Below, one piece after another: positions 37,876-47,469 of a stretch of 64,000 nucleotides of DNA (positions are counted from its first letter, which is position 1; each line of letters opens with the position of its first letter). Source of the DNA: Enterobacter asburiae. GTDB taxonomy: Bacteria; Pseudomonadota; Gammaproteobacteria; Enterobacterales; Enterobacteriaceae. Where the stretch lies: the NCBI RefSeq assembly GCF_008080435.1, contig NZ_VRKN01000014.1:1-64000 (forward strand), written 5' to 3'. The notes beneath the pieces are model-generated. The model was not told the origin of the DNA, ran no database searches, and saw only the letters and a list, made by a program, of their open reading frames with translations. The position numbers were made by a program, and so were the translations under genes.

Positions 37876-37915
37876 GCCCTCACCCTAACCCTCTCCCTGT
37901 GGGAGAGGGAACAGG
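37876..37915. repeat. CCCTCACCCC-family repeat after hslO
   Basis: GCCCTCACCCTAACCCTCTC, CCTGTGGGAGAGGG and AACAGG form another full unit ending 10 bases after the hslO stop. It is a candidate 3' end for the igaA-yrfG-hslR-hslO transcript. Confidence 0.75.
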
Positions 37916-37924
37916 ATGGGGATA

Positions 37925-38803
37925 TTAGTGAACCTGCGGATCCGCCGGGGAGGCGTTATTGCGGATCTCAGCGATATCCATCGAATTGAACACGTAGTGT
38001 GTACCGCAGTAGTCACAGTGCATATCAATTTCGCCGTCTTCCGCCATGATGCTGTCGATCTCTTCATCCGGCAGGGTTTTCAGTGCGCCAGCGCAGCGCT
38101 CGCGGGAGCAGGTGCACTTAAATTCCACCGCCTGCGGGTCGTAGACCGTCACTTCTTCTTCGTGGTACAGACGCCACAGCACGTCGGTCGCCGACAGGTT
38201 GAACAGCTCTTCCGCTTTGATGGTTTCGGTCAGCGTCGCCAGGTGCTCAAAGTCATTGGTCTGCGCGTCCTGCGCAGGTAGAACCTGCAGCAGCATACCG
38301 CCCGCAGCAGGCTGACCGTCCACTTCACCGGTGCGGATAAACAGACGCGTTGGCAGCTGTTCAGAACGCATGAAGTAATCTTCCAGGCAGGCCGCCAGGG
38401 TATCGCCTTCCAGACCCACCACGCCCTGATAGCGTTCACCTTCTTCCGGGGAGATGGTGATCACCAGGTAGCCATTGCCCACCAGTGTTTTCAGATCCGC
38501 GTTTTCAGGAACGTCGCCCTGAACGCGCGCCACGCCGCGCATCTGCTGCTGGTTATTGCCGTTGATCACTGCCAGCGTCATCGGACCGTCACCCTGCAGC
38601 TGCACGGTGATATCACCGGCAAACTTCAGCGTCGCCGTCAGCAGGCTGGTGGCAACCAGCAGTTCGCCCAACAGGGTCTTCACCGGCAGCGGGTAGTTGT
38701 GGTTTTCCAGAATCTGTTTCCAGGTTTCGGATACGGTGACCAGCTCGCCGCGCACGGCGAATTGTTCAAACAGATAGCGGTGTAATTGGTCGTGTTGGGC
38801 CAT
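37925..38803 (-). CDS. hslO: Redox-regulated molecular chaperone Hsp33
   Basis: A 292-residue holdase chaperone activated by oxidation. The C-terminal zinc centre is visible as CTC (about residue 232-234) and CDYC (about 265-268). When oxidised these form disulfides and expose the client-binding surface. GAGAG lies six bases before the ATG at 38803 and directly against an ATG at 38809, so 38803 (MAQHDQ) is preferred and gives the E. coli length. It is last in the minus-strand run from igaA. Confidence 0.96.
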   Translation of the reverse strand: MAQHDQLHRYLFEQFAVRGELVTVSETWKQILENHNYPLPVKTLLGELLVATSLLTATLKFAGDITVQLQGDGPMTLAVINGNNQQQMRGVARVQGDVPENADLKTLVGNGYLVITISPEEGERYQGVVGLEGDTLAACLEDYFMRSEQLPTRLFIRTGEVDGQPAAGGMLLQVLPAQDAQTNDFEHLATLTETIKAEELFNLSATDVLWRLYHEEEVTVYDPQAVEFKCTCSRERCAGALKTLPDEEIDSIMAEDGEIDMHCDYCGTHYVFNSMDIAEIRNNASPADPQVH

Positions 38804-38826
38804 TTTCATCTCTCGTGCGGGTGAGG

Positions 38827-39228
38827 TTACTCAGTCTCACCGTGTTTAAATTTCATCAGATCGCGGCGCTCTTTTTTATCTGGTCGCCGGTCCGGGTGAG
38901 GCATCGTCAGCGCGTTCATTTTGCGCGCCAGCGCGGTCTTCTCGCGTTTTTCAATGCTCTCCGCCGTCTCTTCATAAAGCAGTACGGCTTCCGTTGCGGG
39001 CCGTCGTTGTTCGGTAATGGCTTTAATCACCACCGTACGTTCATCGTTGCCCTGACGCAGCGTTAAGGTGGCATTCAGTTCAACCAGCTTGCTCGGTTTG
39101 CTGCGCTGGCCGTTGTAATGCACTTTTCCGCCGTCAACCATCTCGCGGGCAAGGGCGCGTGTTTTATAAAAACGCGCTGCCCACAGCCATTTATCCAGTC
39201 TTACCCCGTCAGAGGGTTTTTCTTTCAT
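38827..39228 (-). CDS. hslR: Heat shock protein 15 (ribosome-associated S4-domain protein)
   Basis: A 133-residue S4-domain RNA-binding protein. Hsp15 recognises free 50S subunits that carry a stranded peptidyl-tRNA and helps recycle them. The S4 motif [27 protein letters not shown] is at residues 10-36, and the tail is rich in Lys and Arg. It has the E. coli length. Its ATG overlaps the yrfG stop (ATGA), and hslO follows 23 bases later. Confidence 0.96.
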   Translation of the reverse strand: MKEKPSDGVRLDKWLWAARFYKTRALAREMVDGGKVHYNGQRSKPSKLVELNATLTLRQGNDERTVVIKAITEQRRPATEAVLLYEETAESIEKREKTALARKMNALTMPHPDRRPDKKERRDLMKFKHGETE

Positions 39229-39908
39229 GGCGTCTCCTTCACGGTCAGTGAGGGGATCATCTGGCGATAGTCGTTCAGTCCAGGGTGGCGCAGATAGCTT
39301 TTTTCAGCCAGGCCAGAGTCAGGGTTGGTAACGCCCAGACAGTAGCGAATGCCAAACCTTGCCGCGGAATCCAGAATGGGCTCGCTGTCATCGATGAACA
39401 GCGTACGTTCTGGCTGCAAACCCGTCTCTTCCTTCACCGCATGCCACAACCGCTGATCCTCTTTCGGATAACCAAATGTGTGGGTGGAAAGTAATAAATC
39501 AAGGTGCGACGCCAGACCCGTATGCTCCAGCTTCACTGCCAGATTATGTGGATGCGCGTTGGTCAGCAAAATACGGCGCTTGCCGCTTGCTTTCAGCGCA
39601 TCCAGAAAGGGCACGGTATCCTCGCGCAGAACGGCGCGCGGGCCCTGGGCGGTGGTCATGGCACAAATATCCAAACCGAGGCGCTCGCTCCAGTAGTCAA
39701 GACAGTACCAGTTTAGCGTATGTTGCACCGCGCTATATTGCGAACGAATGAATGCCTGCGCTTCTGCCGGGGAGATCCCCTGCTGCTCGCCATAGGTTTC
39801 AGGAACCAGCGTTTGCCAGAAATAGTTATCAAAGGCGAGATCGAGCAGCGTGCCGTCCATATCCAGCAGAACGGTATCTACCTCCTGCCAGGCGATATCA
39901 AGATGCAT
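39225..39908 (-). CDS. yrfG: HAD-family phosphatase YrfG (GMP/IMP nucleotidase)
   Basis: A 227-residue HAD hydrolase. Motif I is LLDMDGTLLD (residues 14-23), motif II is LTNAHPHN, and motifs III/IV are YPKEDQRL and FIDDSEPIL. E. coli YrfG dephosphorylates purine nucleotides in vitro, and its role in the cell is not firmly set. The open frame extends to 39953, but the ATG at 39908 gives MHLDIAWQEVD, the E. coli N-terminus. It lies 67 bases after igaA and overlaps hslR by four bases. Confidence 0.92.
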   Translation of the reverse strand: MHLDIAWQEVDTVLLDMDGTLLDLAFDNYFWQTLVPETYGEQQGISPAEAQAFIRSQYSAVQHTLNWYCLDYWSERLGLDICAMTTAQGPRAVLREDTVPFLDALKASGKRRILLTNAHPHNLAVKLEHTGLASHLDLLLSTHTFGYPKEDQRLWHAVKEETGLQPERTLFIDDSEPILDSAARFGIRYCLGVTNPDSGLAEKSYLRHPGLNDYRQMIPSLTVKETP

Positions 39909-39975
39909 TAGGGGGAACTCCAGCCAGAAGAAACGTGCGCGACAGGGTAGCACATCTTGTCGCGCAACGACGTTA

Positions 39976-42111
39976 TCAGATCAGGCTCTCAGACGAGGGG
40001 AGCAGCTTAGGATTGAGGCAGTTTTCATAATACTGCTGGATGTCGGCAAGGCGGGTGCGTGAGCGCTGGTAGCGGCGCAGGGCCATAAAGCCGTTCCAGA
40101 AAATGGCGATCAGCATCGCGGTCATCAGCAGAGAGGTACCGATGTAACGCCACAAACCTGCGCTATCCGGCATCCGGTGCAGGCCGATATGGCGAGTGCC
40201 GTTGGCATCGGTATAAATACTCGTGACAATTCCTTCGGCGCTGAACGGCGTTTGCATCAGCATCTGCGCCAGGCGCTGGAATTGGCTCCACTGCTCCTGC
40301 GCCGGGTAGTCATAAAGCGCGACCTGCGGGTAAGGCTGATCGACCAGGTCGCTGCCTTCATCGCTGACAATCACAAACCCGCCCGGAGCCGGGCTGTTCA
40401 GCGCCTGAGCCGCTCGGGTGGTCTCGCGCATCATGAACGGCGAGGTCGAGGTGGCGACAAGGTTATCCAGCGATTCAGCGCTCACCGGACGCAGCAGCAC
40501 GTTAACGCCATCCAGCCGTCCGGCTTCGGCGCGTTTCACCAGCGAGTCCCAGTCTTTACTGTTCCCCAGGTTTACCAGGGCGTTTTTAAGACGTATGCAC
40601 TCATCCTGAGAGGAGCATAAATCCTGTGTTTTCAGGACGATGTCACCAAAATCATCCAGCAGAACCATACCTGATTTCTGAATGGCCGAGCGCAGCGCAG
40701 GGCTGACGTGCGAATCATCGTCCGGTTTCGGGTGCAGCTGGCGGTTAACCGTCTGGGTAAGCGCCGTGGCTTTATTCACCACTTCGGATTCCGGCAGCGG
40801 CAGCGGCGGCGCGTCGTTCCAGATAATTTGCGAGCAATCGAACGGCATGAACGGTGAGTTCTGGCGGGTGTTCCACGTCCCTGGGGTGTGAATATTACAC
40901 ATCCCGGTACCCTTCAGGCGCAGCGTATCCCCCACGCGTACACCGGCTTCATCCAGTTTGTTGACGCTGGTCGCTTCAATGGTTTGCGCCCCTTTGATCC
41001 ACGACAGGGTGAATTTGATGGGCATATCCAGCGGCACGAAAAGCAGCAGCATGGCTAAGACCAGCGCGGCGCCGCCGGCAATGACCGCGCTGCGCAGCCA
41101 GTGCTGAAGCGGGAAATTTGTCACTTCATCATGCAGAGACAGGAAGCGCCCCTGACGCACAACGTGGCGGTCAAGGTAGATATCAATATCGGTTTTCTGC
41201 CCTAAGTCTTGCGCAATCCACGGTTGCCAGTGGCGCGGGTAGATCAGATCGATAATACCGAGCGAGATATTGTTGAGATGTTCCTGATCGTTTTCACCGA
41301 ACAAGCCCCAGCGCTTTGGCGTACCGCGCAGGCAGTGGATCTCTCGCAACGAGGTTTTGGCCGGTGGGGCAAAGAGTCCCCAAAGCCCGGCAGCCAGCAG
41401 CAGCACCGCGCCTCCCGCCAGCCAGGGGACAAACACATCCGGCGTGAGCAGGCAGAAAAAAAAGAGCAGGAAGGCCGCGACGATCAGAATGGCTTCACGT
41501 ATTCCGTCCGGGCGGCTCAGGGCGTACTCTTCATGCGTCTCCTGGCGAATGTTCAGCAGTTCGATCTGCTCAGTCTCTTCGCCACGAATGGAAGCCTGCG
41601 TCGAACTCGCGCGCTCCAGCGCAAAACGCGGGGCTTCCTGAAGGTATTCATTCAGCGTATGGCCGTTAAGTGAGATAACCAGGGGCAACGAATCGGTGTG
41701 AATCAGCTCAACGCTGTTTTCATCATTAATGTATTGCTCCCAGGACGGGGGCAGATGCACTTCGACGGAATCAAGGTAATAGCGCCATTTATTGGGGTCA
41801 TCAGTGGTGATGCCATAGCGCGTGATGGAGCGCGTCACGCAGAGCACGGTATCACTTTGCGCATTAAGCTTTAGCGCGACGGGCGCAGCGGTGGCTCCCG
41901 TTGGCCCAGGCGTTAACTGAGAACGGTTCAGGATTTCGAGGTAGTTTTCAACCGCATCGCGCTCGTCTTGCGTGAGTTTGCGCGTGCTCGCACCCGCAAA
42001 TGCATTTAAAAAGGGCAGACGATAACGGCGCTGTACGCGGCGCCTGTACAACCACCCTGCAACCAATGCGCTGGCCAGCATAGCAGCGAGAACAATCAAA
42101 ATGGTGCTCAT
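39976..42111 (-). CDS. igaA: Inner-membrane negative regulator of the Rcs phosphorelay (IgaA/YrfF)
   Basis: A 711-residue inner-membrane protein of the IgaA family, the same length as E. coli YrfF and Salmonella IgaA. Hydrophobic segments lie at the N-terminus, near residues 205-250, near 345-365 and near 650-675, enclosing cytosolic domains and a large periplasmic domain that contacts RcsF. It holds the Rcs system off in unstressed cells and is essential when Rcs is intact. It is first in the minus-strand cluster igaA-yrfG-hslR-hslO and divergent from nudE. Confidence 0.96.
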   Translation of the reverse strand: MSTILIVLAAMLASALVAGWLYRRRVQRRYRLPFLNAFAGASTRKLTQDERDAVENYLEILNRSQLTPGPTGATAAPVALKLNAQSDTVLCVTRSITRYGITTDDPNKWRYYLDSVEVHLPPSWEQYINDENSVELIHTDSLPLVISLNGHTLNEYLQEAPRFALERASSTQASIRGEETEQIELLNIRQETHEEYALSRPDGIREAILIVAAFLLFFFCLLTPDVFVPWLAGGAVLLLAAGLWGLFAPPAKTSLREIHCLRGTPKRWGLFGENDQEHLNNISLGIIDLIYPRHWQPWIAQDLGQKTDIDIYLDRHVVRQGRFLSLHDEVTNFPLQHWLRSAVIAGGAALVLAMLLLFVPLDMPIKFTLSWIKGAQTIEATSVNKLDEAGVRVGDTLRLKGTGMCNIHTPGTWNTRQNSPFMPFDCSQIIWNDAPPLPLPESEVVNKATALTQTVNRQLHPKPDDDSHVSPALRSAIQKSGMVLLDDFGDIVLKTQDLCSSQDECIRLKNALVNLGNSKDWDSLVKRAEAGRLDGVNVLLRPVSAESLDNLVATSTSPFMMRETTRAAQALNSPAPGGFVIVSDEGSDLVDQPYPQVALYDYPAQEQWSQFQRLAQMLMQTPFSAEGIVTSIYTDANGTRHIGLHRMPDSAGLWRYIGTSLLMTAMLIAIFWNGFMALRRYQRSRTRLADIQQYYENCLNPKLLPSSESLI

Positions 42112-42364
42112 GCTTTCCCCATCTTACTTATCTTACAGGTGTAGTCAGTAGCACCTTTACATTGAATGAGAGTCTGTGGTTGGCTATCGGCAAGTATGGA
42201 GTCGAACTTGAGCATTCTGAAGCGCATCCCAGTGACCGGTGATGATAGCAAAGCCTGTTATGGCGCGATATCAGCAAATTCCTGGAAACATTTCAACCTC
42301 TTGACATTTGTTTTGAATTGAGGATTGATCCCTGCTACGTTGCATAAATGTAAATAAAGAACGA

Positions 42365-42393
42365 TTGACATTGCCGAAACCGTGCGGCATATC
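42365..42393 (+). promoter_or_regulatory. Candidate sigma-70 promoter for nudE
   Basis: TTGACA (42365-42370) is followed after 17 bases by CATATC (42388-42393). The -35 is perfect and the -10 is weak. It lies 40-68 bases before nudE. The rest of the 321-base igaA-nudE gap shows no gene. Confidence 0.45.
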
Positions 42394-42432
42394 GCACAAT
42401 AACGCCAGTTCTTACTGCTAAGACCCATCACG

Positions 42433-42993
42433 ATGAGCAAACCACTACAAAAACCCACCATTCTGAATGTTGAAACTGTCGCCAAATCGCGTCTGTTTAA
42501 TATCGAAAGTGTGGACCTGGAGTTCAGCAACGGTGTGCGTCGCGTTTATGAACGTATGCGCCCCTCTTCGCGCGAAGCGGTGATGATTGTTCCCATTGTC
42601 GACGATCATCTGATTTTGATCCGCGAATACGCTGTGGGAACGGAATCTTACGAGCTTGGGTTCTCGAAAGGGCTTATCGACCCGGGTGAAACCGTCTTTG
42701 AAGCGGCAAACCGTGAGCTGAAAGAAGAGGTCGGCTTCGGGGCCAATGAGCTTTCGTTCCTGAAAAAACTGAGCATGGCGCCGTCCTATTTTTCCAGCAA
42801 AATGAATATCGTGGTGGCTGAAGATCTCTATCCTGAATCGCTGGAAGGGGATGAGCCGGAGCCGCTGCCGCAGGTTCGCTGGCCGTTAGCGCACCTGATG
42901 GATCTGCTGGAAGACCCTGACTTTAATGAGGCTCGCAACGTGAGCGCGCTGTTCCTGGTCCGGGAGTGGTTGAAGGGGCAGGGGCGACTGTAG
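42433..42993 (+). CDS. nudE: ADP compounds hydrolase NudE
   Basis: A 186-residue Nudix hydrolase with the full Nudix box: G at the start of GLIDPGETV, then REL and KEEVGF (about residues 80-102). E. coli NudE prefers ADP-ribose, NADH and Ap3A, and releases AMP. The length equals the E. coli enzyme. It is a single gene, divergent from igaA and convergent with mrcA. Confidence 0.96.
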   Translation: MSKPLQKPTILNVETVAKSRLFNIESVDLEFSNGVRRVYERMRPSSREAVMIVPIVDDHLILIREYAVGTESYELGFSKGLIDPGETVFEAANRELKEEVGFGANELSFLKKLSMAPSYFSSKMNIVVAEDLYPESLEGDEPEPLPQVRWPLAHLMDLLEDPDFNEARNVSALFLVREWLKGQGRL

Positions 42994-42994
42994 T

Positions 42995-43039
42995 GGCCTG
43001 ATGCCCTCACCTCAACCCTCTCCCACGGGAGAGGGAGCA
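42995..43039. repeat. CCCTCACCCC-family repeat between nudE and mrcA
   Basis: GGCCTGATGCCCTCACC, TCAACCCTCTCCC and ACGGGAGAGGGAGC form a full unit beginning one base after the nudE stop and ending just before a hairpin terminator. Confidence 0.75.
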
Positions 43040-43045
43040 AACACA

Positions 43046-43072
43046 AAAACGGCAACCAGAAGTTGCCGTTTT
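43046..43072. terminator. Bidirectional terminator between nudE and mrcA
   Basis: AAAACGGCAA and TTGCCGTTTT form a 10-bp stem with a CCAGAAG loop between converging genes. T-rich DNA on either side suits both directions. Confidence 0.88.
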
Positions 43073-43081
43073 GCTTTGTTG

Positions 43082-45634
43082 TCAGAACAACTCGTGCGTT
43101 TCGCCGTTATCAATAATCTCTGTCCCCACCTCATGCACCGCCTGTGTGGTTGGCTGCGTGCCCTCGATGAAATACTCTTCGCGACTATTACCGCCGTTGG
43201 CGAGCTGACCCGTACTGCGGTCGATATTGACCGTCACTACGCCTGGCGGTGGCGTCAACGGCTGCTCCGGCACGCCTTCAAGAACGGACTTCATGTAGGC
43301 GTCCCAGGCCGGCTGCGCGCTCTTCGCGCCGCCTTCGTAGCCGGAAATCTGATCCTTAATCGCGCCGGATGCCGTTGTACGACCTAAGTCACGGCGGTGA
43401 TCGTCGAAACCGATCCAGACCGATGTCACCACGCCCGGACCGTAGCCGGAGAACCACGCATCTTTCGAGCTGTTAGTTGTCCCCGTTTTGCCGCCGATAT
43501 CATGGCGCTGCAAATCACGCCCTGCACGCCAGCCTGTACCCTGCCAGCCCGGTTCACCGAAGATGTTGGTGTTCAGCGCGCTTTTGATCAGGAACGACAG
43601 CGGCGTGTTGATCACATGCGGGGCATACTCCGGCGCACCGGTTTGTGCCACCAGCGACTGGTTAGCCTGCTCCAGCTGCGGCTGCGGTACAACGCCGTTC
43701 GGCTGCTCCTGCGATACGGCAGGGTCTTCCATGTCCTTATTCTCAAGCACGTCAGATTTCGGTGTATTACCGTAAATCACAGGAATATCGCACTCTGCAC
43801 AGGCAATTTTCGGCTTCGCCTCGAACAGCACGCCGCCCTGATCGTTCTCGATCTTGCTGATGAAGTACGGGTCAATCAGGAAGCCGCCGTTGGCCATCAC
43901 CGAGTACCCGCGTGCAACCTGAAGCGGCGTAAAGGAGGCGGAGCCTAACGCCAGCGACTCGGTGCGAACGATGTTCTGCGCCGGGAAACCGAAGCGCTGC
44001 AGATACTCTGCGGCATAGTCGACGCCCATCGCGCGCATGGCACGCACCATCACCACGTTTTTCGACTGTCCCAGGCCCTGACGAAGACGAATGGGACCGG
44101 CATATTCCGCAGGTGAGTTCTTCGGCTGCCAGTCGGAACCGGCACCGGCATCCCAGCGGGAAATTGGCACGTCGTTAAGGATGCTGGCGAGGGTCAAGCC
44201 TTTATCCATCGCTGCCGTGTAGAGGAACGGTTTGATATTGGAACCGACCTGACGCAGCGCCTGGGTGGCGCGGTTAAATTTGCTCTGGTTGAAATCAAAC
44301 CCGCCGACCAGGGCCAGGACGGCACCGTTCTGTGGATTGATAGAGACCAGGGCCGAGTTGACGTCCGGCACCTGTGCCAGCCACCAGGCTTCGCCTACCT
44401 TGCGCACCCAGATTTGCTGCCCGGTTTGTACCGCATCGGTCACTTTACGCGGCGTAGGGCCTTGCAGCGTATCCGAGCGGTATGGACGCGCCCAGCGGAT
44501 ACCGTCCATACGCAGGGAGACGGAGGTACCGTCCGCGAGCGTCGCAACGGCTTCCTGAGGATCGGCCTGCGTCACCACGGCAGGAAGGAGCGGACCATAG
44601 GTTGGCAGCGCCTTCAGCGTGCTGGTGATTTTTTTGCTGTCCCACGCGCCTTCGCCCACTTTCCAGAGCACGTTTGACGGGCCGCGATAGCCGTGACGCA
44701 TATCGTAGTCCATCACGTTGTTCCGCACCGCCTCCTGAGCCGCCTGCTGGACTTTGCGGGTGACGGTGGTGTACACGCGATAGCCATCTTCATAGGCCTT
44801 GTCACCATAACGATTCACCATCTCCTGGCGAACCATTTCGGTCAGGTAAGGTGACGCGAAGGCGATCTCAGGGGCGTGGTAGTTAGCGTCAATGACATCG
44901 TTACGCGCCTGGTCGTACTCGCTCTGGCTGATGTAGCCTTCGCTCAGCATACGTGACAGGACGACGTTACGACGCGCGGTGGCGCGATCGAGCGAGTAGA
45001 GCGGGTTAAACGTGGACGGCGCTTTCGGCAGACCGGCAATAGTTGCCATTTCGCTTAAGGTGAGTTGCTCAACAGGCTTACCGAAGTACACCTGTGCGGC
45101 AGCCCCCACGCCATAGGCGCGGTAGCCCAGGTAGATTTTGTTGAGGTACAGCTCAAGGATTTCGTCTTTGCTCAGCAGCTGCTCAATACGGATCGCAAGG
45201 AACACCTCTTTGATCTTACGTATCAGCGTCTTTTCAGGGCTGAGGAAGAAGTTACGCGCCAGCTGCTGCGTAATGGTACTCGCCCCCTGAGAGGCGTGAC
45301 CAGAGAACAACGCAATGCTCGCGGCACGGAAAATCCCCACCGGATCGACACCGTGGTGCTCGTAAAAACGGCTGTCCTCCGTGGCGATAAAGGCTTTCAC
45401 CATCACGGGGGGGATTTGGTTTAAGGTCAGCGGAATACGACGCTTCTCGCCATACTGCGCCATCAGCTCGCCATCGGCGCTATAGACCTGCATCGGGATC
45501 TGGAGTCGCACATCGCGAAGCGTGGCGACATCAGGTAGCTGTGGCTCAATATATTTGTACAAACCGTAAATCGAGCCTGCTCCCAGCAGAATGCAACAGA
45601 CTGCAAGGATGAATAAATACTTTACGAACTTCAC
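43082..45634 (-). CDS. mrcA: Penicillin-binding protein 1A (glycosyltransferase/transpeptidase)
   Basis: An 850-residue class A PBP that polymerises and cross-links peptidoglycan. An N-terminal membrane anchor (about 5-27) precedes the GT51 domain (EDSRFYEHHGVD, about 85-96; GASTITQQLARN), then the transpeptidase with SNIKPF (Ser-x-x-Lys), a later SKN and GGKTGTT. The frame is open to a GTG at 45658, but the GTG at 45634 (MKFVKYLF) gives the exact E. coli length. It is divergent from hofM and convergent with nudE. Confidence 0.96.
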   Translation of the reverse strand: MKFVKYLFILAVCCILLGAGSIYGLYKYIEPQLPDVATLRDVRLQIPMQVYSADGELMAQYGEKRRIPLTLNQIPPVMVKAFIATEDSRFYEHHGVDPVGIFRAASIALFSGHASQGASTITQQLARNFFLSPEKTLIRKIKEVFLAIRIEQLLSKDEILELYLNKIYLGYRAYGVGAAAQVYFGKPVEQLTLSEMATIAGLPKAPSTFNPLYSLDRATARRNVVLSRMLSEGYISQSEYDQARNDVIDANYHAPEIAFASPYLTEMVRQEMVNRYGDKAYEDGYRVYTTVTRKVQQAAQEAVRNNVMDYDMRHGYRGPSNVLWKVGEGAWDSKKITSTLKALPTYGPLLPAVVTQADPQEAVATLADGTSVSLRMDGIRWARPYRSDTLQGPTPRKVTDAVQTGQQIWVRKVGEAWWLAQVPDVNSALVSINPQNGAVLALVGGFDFNQSKFNRATQALRQVGSNIKPFLYTAAMDKGLTLASILNDVPISRWDAGAGSDWQPKNSPAEYAGPIRLRQGLGQSKNVVMVRAMRAMGVDYAAEYLQRFGFPAQNIVRTESLALGSASFTPLQVARGYSVMANGGFLIDPYFISKIENDQGGVLFEAKPKIACAECDIPVIYGNTPKSDVLENKDMEDPAVSQEQPNGVVPQPQLEQANQSLVAQTGAPEYAPHVINTPLSFLIKSALNTNIFGEPGWQGTGWRAGRDLQRHDIGGKTGTTNSSKDAWFSGYGPGVVTSVWIGFDDHRRDLGRTTASGAIKDQISGYEGGAKSAQPAWDAYMKSVLEGVPEQPLTPPPGVVTVNIDRSTGQLANGGNSREEYFIEGTQPTTQAVHEVGTEIIDNGETHELF

Positions 45635-45754
45635 CGGAGATTTCCCATTTGGTTTCACTTGGGCAGTTTCTAAACAATCGCGCGGTAGTATAAAGGCAAG
45701 CCTGATTCATTGATATAGCCGTCAAGGCGACGGGCGATAAGGAGATCGTGAAGC

Positions 45755-46531
45755 ATGGCTTTCAAAACATGGCAGACGGGCGTTCATATTCAACAGGATA
45801 GGGTGCTGATCGTCGCGTTGGCCCGGGAGAAGTCCGGCTGGTGCTTGCGCCGCTGGTGGGCGATTCCTCTGGCCGAAGGCATCATTCGTGACGGCAAAAT
45901 TTGTCAGCCAGAACAGCTGGTTGATGCGTTACGCGACTGGCGGAAAACGCTGCCGCACTACCACCGGGTGTTCCTCTCTTTCCCGGCAGCACGCACCCTG
46001 CAACGGTCGCTCCCTCGCCCGACCGTTGCGCTGCGCGACAGCGAGCAGCTCTCATGGCTTGGCGCGGCGCTCGCACGCGAACTGGAGATGTCTGCCGATA
46101 CGCTCTGTTTCGATTACGCGCAGGACACCTTCAGCAATTCCTTTCACGTGACTGCCGCGCAAAACAACGAGGTTGATACCCTTCTGGCGCTGGCGAAAAC
46201 GCTGCGTTTGCGGCTGGTGGCCATTACTCCGGATGCCAGCGCGCTGGCGAATCTTCTTCCTGCGGTGGCGCCAGCGACGTGCATCGCCTGGCGGGACGAT
46301 CGGCAGTGGCTGTGGGCGATGCGCCACCAGTGGGGACGCCGCTTTACTACAGAAGCCGAAAACGTGGCTGAGCTGTCGGCGCTGCTGGCGCTTGGTCCGG
46401 ATGACATCGCACGGTTTGATAACCGACGTGACCCGTGGGAAATCCTGGAACGCTGCCATGCCCCACTACCGGACTGCGGCGCAGATTATACCGTTGCGCT
46501 GGCGTTGGCCATGAGTGAGGTGCCCGGATGA
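45755..46531 (+). CDS. hofM: DNA utilisation protein HofM (PilM-like)
   Basis: A 258-residue protein of the PilM/HofM type, an actin-like cytosolic partner of type IV pilus assembly. E. coli hofM mutants fail to use DNA as sole carbon source. It starts hofMNOPQ and is divergent from mrcA, the usual place of pilMNOPQ next to a class A PBP gene in gammaproteobacteria. The sequence drifts much more from E. coli than its neighbours do, as is usual for hof genes. Its ATGA overlap with hofN shows operon structure. Confidence 0.88.
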   Translation: MAFKTWQTGVHIQQDRVLIVALAREKSGWCLRRWWAIPLAEGIIRDGKICQPEQLVDALRDWRKTLPHYHRVFLSFPAARTLQRSLPRPTVALRDSEQLSWLGAALARELEMSADTLCFDYAQDTFSNSFHVTAAQNNEVDTLLALAKTLRLRLVAITPDASALANLLPAVAPATCIAWRDDRQWLWAMRHQWGRRFTTEAENVAELSALLALGPDDIARFDNRRDPWEILERCHAPLPDCGADYTVALALAMSEVPG

Positions 46532-47010
46532 GCATCATGAACTTTCTGCCCTGGCGACAGCAGCGGCGCGCGCGTTGCCTGCGTTTCTGGGGCGCAATGT
46601 GTGTCGGCACCGTGCTGTTGATGTTCGTGGTCATTTTCTGTCTGCGGATAAACCCTCTTATGAGACTGCACGCGCTGCAAACGGATCTGACGGGAATGCA
46701 GTCCGTGCAGCGCGCGCTTATCTCCCGGCAGAGACCCGGCGCACAAGCGCAGACACTTCAACGACGCGCATGGCAACCGGTGCTGGAATCCCTTTCCCGC
46801 GCCATTCCGGCACAGGTCTGGCTGACAGAGCTGCGCTATCAGCCTCCTGCGCTGATGTTGAGCGGGTATGCCATAACCCTGCCGGCCCTGTCTGCTCTGC
46901 GCGATGCGCTTGGCCAAATAGCGGGTTTTACGGCCGGGACGGCGGGTGAGCTTCGGCAGGACAGCCAGGGGCGCTGGATGTTCACCCTTCATCTTAAAAG
47001 CGAGGGGTAA
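46528..47010 (+). CDS. hofN: DNA utilisation protein HofN (PilN-like)
   Basis: A 160-residue bitopic inner-membrane protein. NFLPWRQQRRARCLRFW at the N-terminus matches E. coli HofN, followed by one membrane segment (about residues 20-41) and a periplasmic coiled-coil and ferredoxin-like region. It is about 19 residues shorter than the E. coli protein as I remember it. PilN forms an alignment complex with PilO and PilP. The start overlaps hofM by four bases, and hofO follows after three bases. Confidence 0.85.
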   Translation: MSIMNFLPWRQQRRARCLRFWGAMCVGTVLLMFVVIFCLRINPLMRLHALQTDLTGMQSVQRALISRQRPGAQAQTLQRRAWQPVLESLSRAIPAQVWLTELRYQPPALMLSGYAITLPALSALRDALGQIAGFTAGTAGELRQDSQGRWMFTLHLKSEG

Positions 47011-47013
47011 CGC

Positions 47014-47469
47014 GTGGATACCCTGTTAGAACGCTGGTGCGAAAGCCGTCTCTGGAATCGGGTGCTCTTCTGGTGTCTGGGGAGTCTTCTGGCCGGACTG
47101 GCTGCGTGGGGCACCTTGCTCAGGCCGGTAGACAGGCAGTGTGCTGAACGACAACGCCAGCTGATTCAGGACGCGAGGACTAACGCAGCGTTATGGCCTG
47201 CCGTCAGAAAGGTGCCGTTTCGTCCGGATACAACGGAATCACGGGAGCTGACGCCGTTTTCCCCGCTCGATTTTCAGGACGATGACACGACGCTGGTTCA
47301 CTGGAAGCCGCTGCAGAACGGAGGAGAACTGATGCTGGAGGTTGAGTGGCAGGCACTCCCGGGGCTTTTTTCCCGGCTGGCGCAGCGGGATGTGCAGATC
47401 GCCGCTTTCGCGATTGCGCCACAAGGTACGGCGTTGCGCCTGCGGCTGGAGCTGGAACATGCGAAATAG
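47014..47469 (+). CDS. hofO: DNA utilisation protein HofO (PilO-like)
   Basis: A 151-residue protein with a GTG start, a short cytosolic N-terminus, one membrane segment (about residues 18-38) and a periplasmic domain. Identity is set by order in hofMNOPQ and by topology more than by motif. PilO-type proteins dimerise with PilN and recruit PilP. It overlaps hofP by 11 bases. Confidence 0.8.
   Translation: MDTLLERWCESRLWNRVLFWCLGSLLAGLAAWGTLLRPVDRQCAERQRQLIQDARTNAALWPAVRKVPFRPDTTESRELTPFSPLDFQDDDTTLVHWKPLQNGGELMLEVEWQALPGLFSRLAQRDVQIAAFAIAPQGTALRLRLELEHAK

Noticed and set aside
45634-45658. Longer PBP1A start at the GTG at 45658
   Set aside because: No Shine-Dalgarno lies before it, and the GTG at 45634 gives the exact family length and N-terminus.
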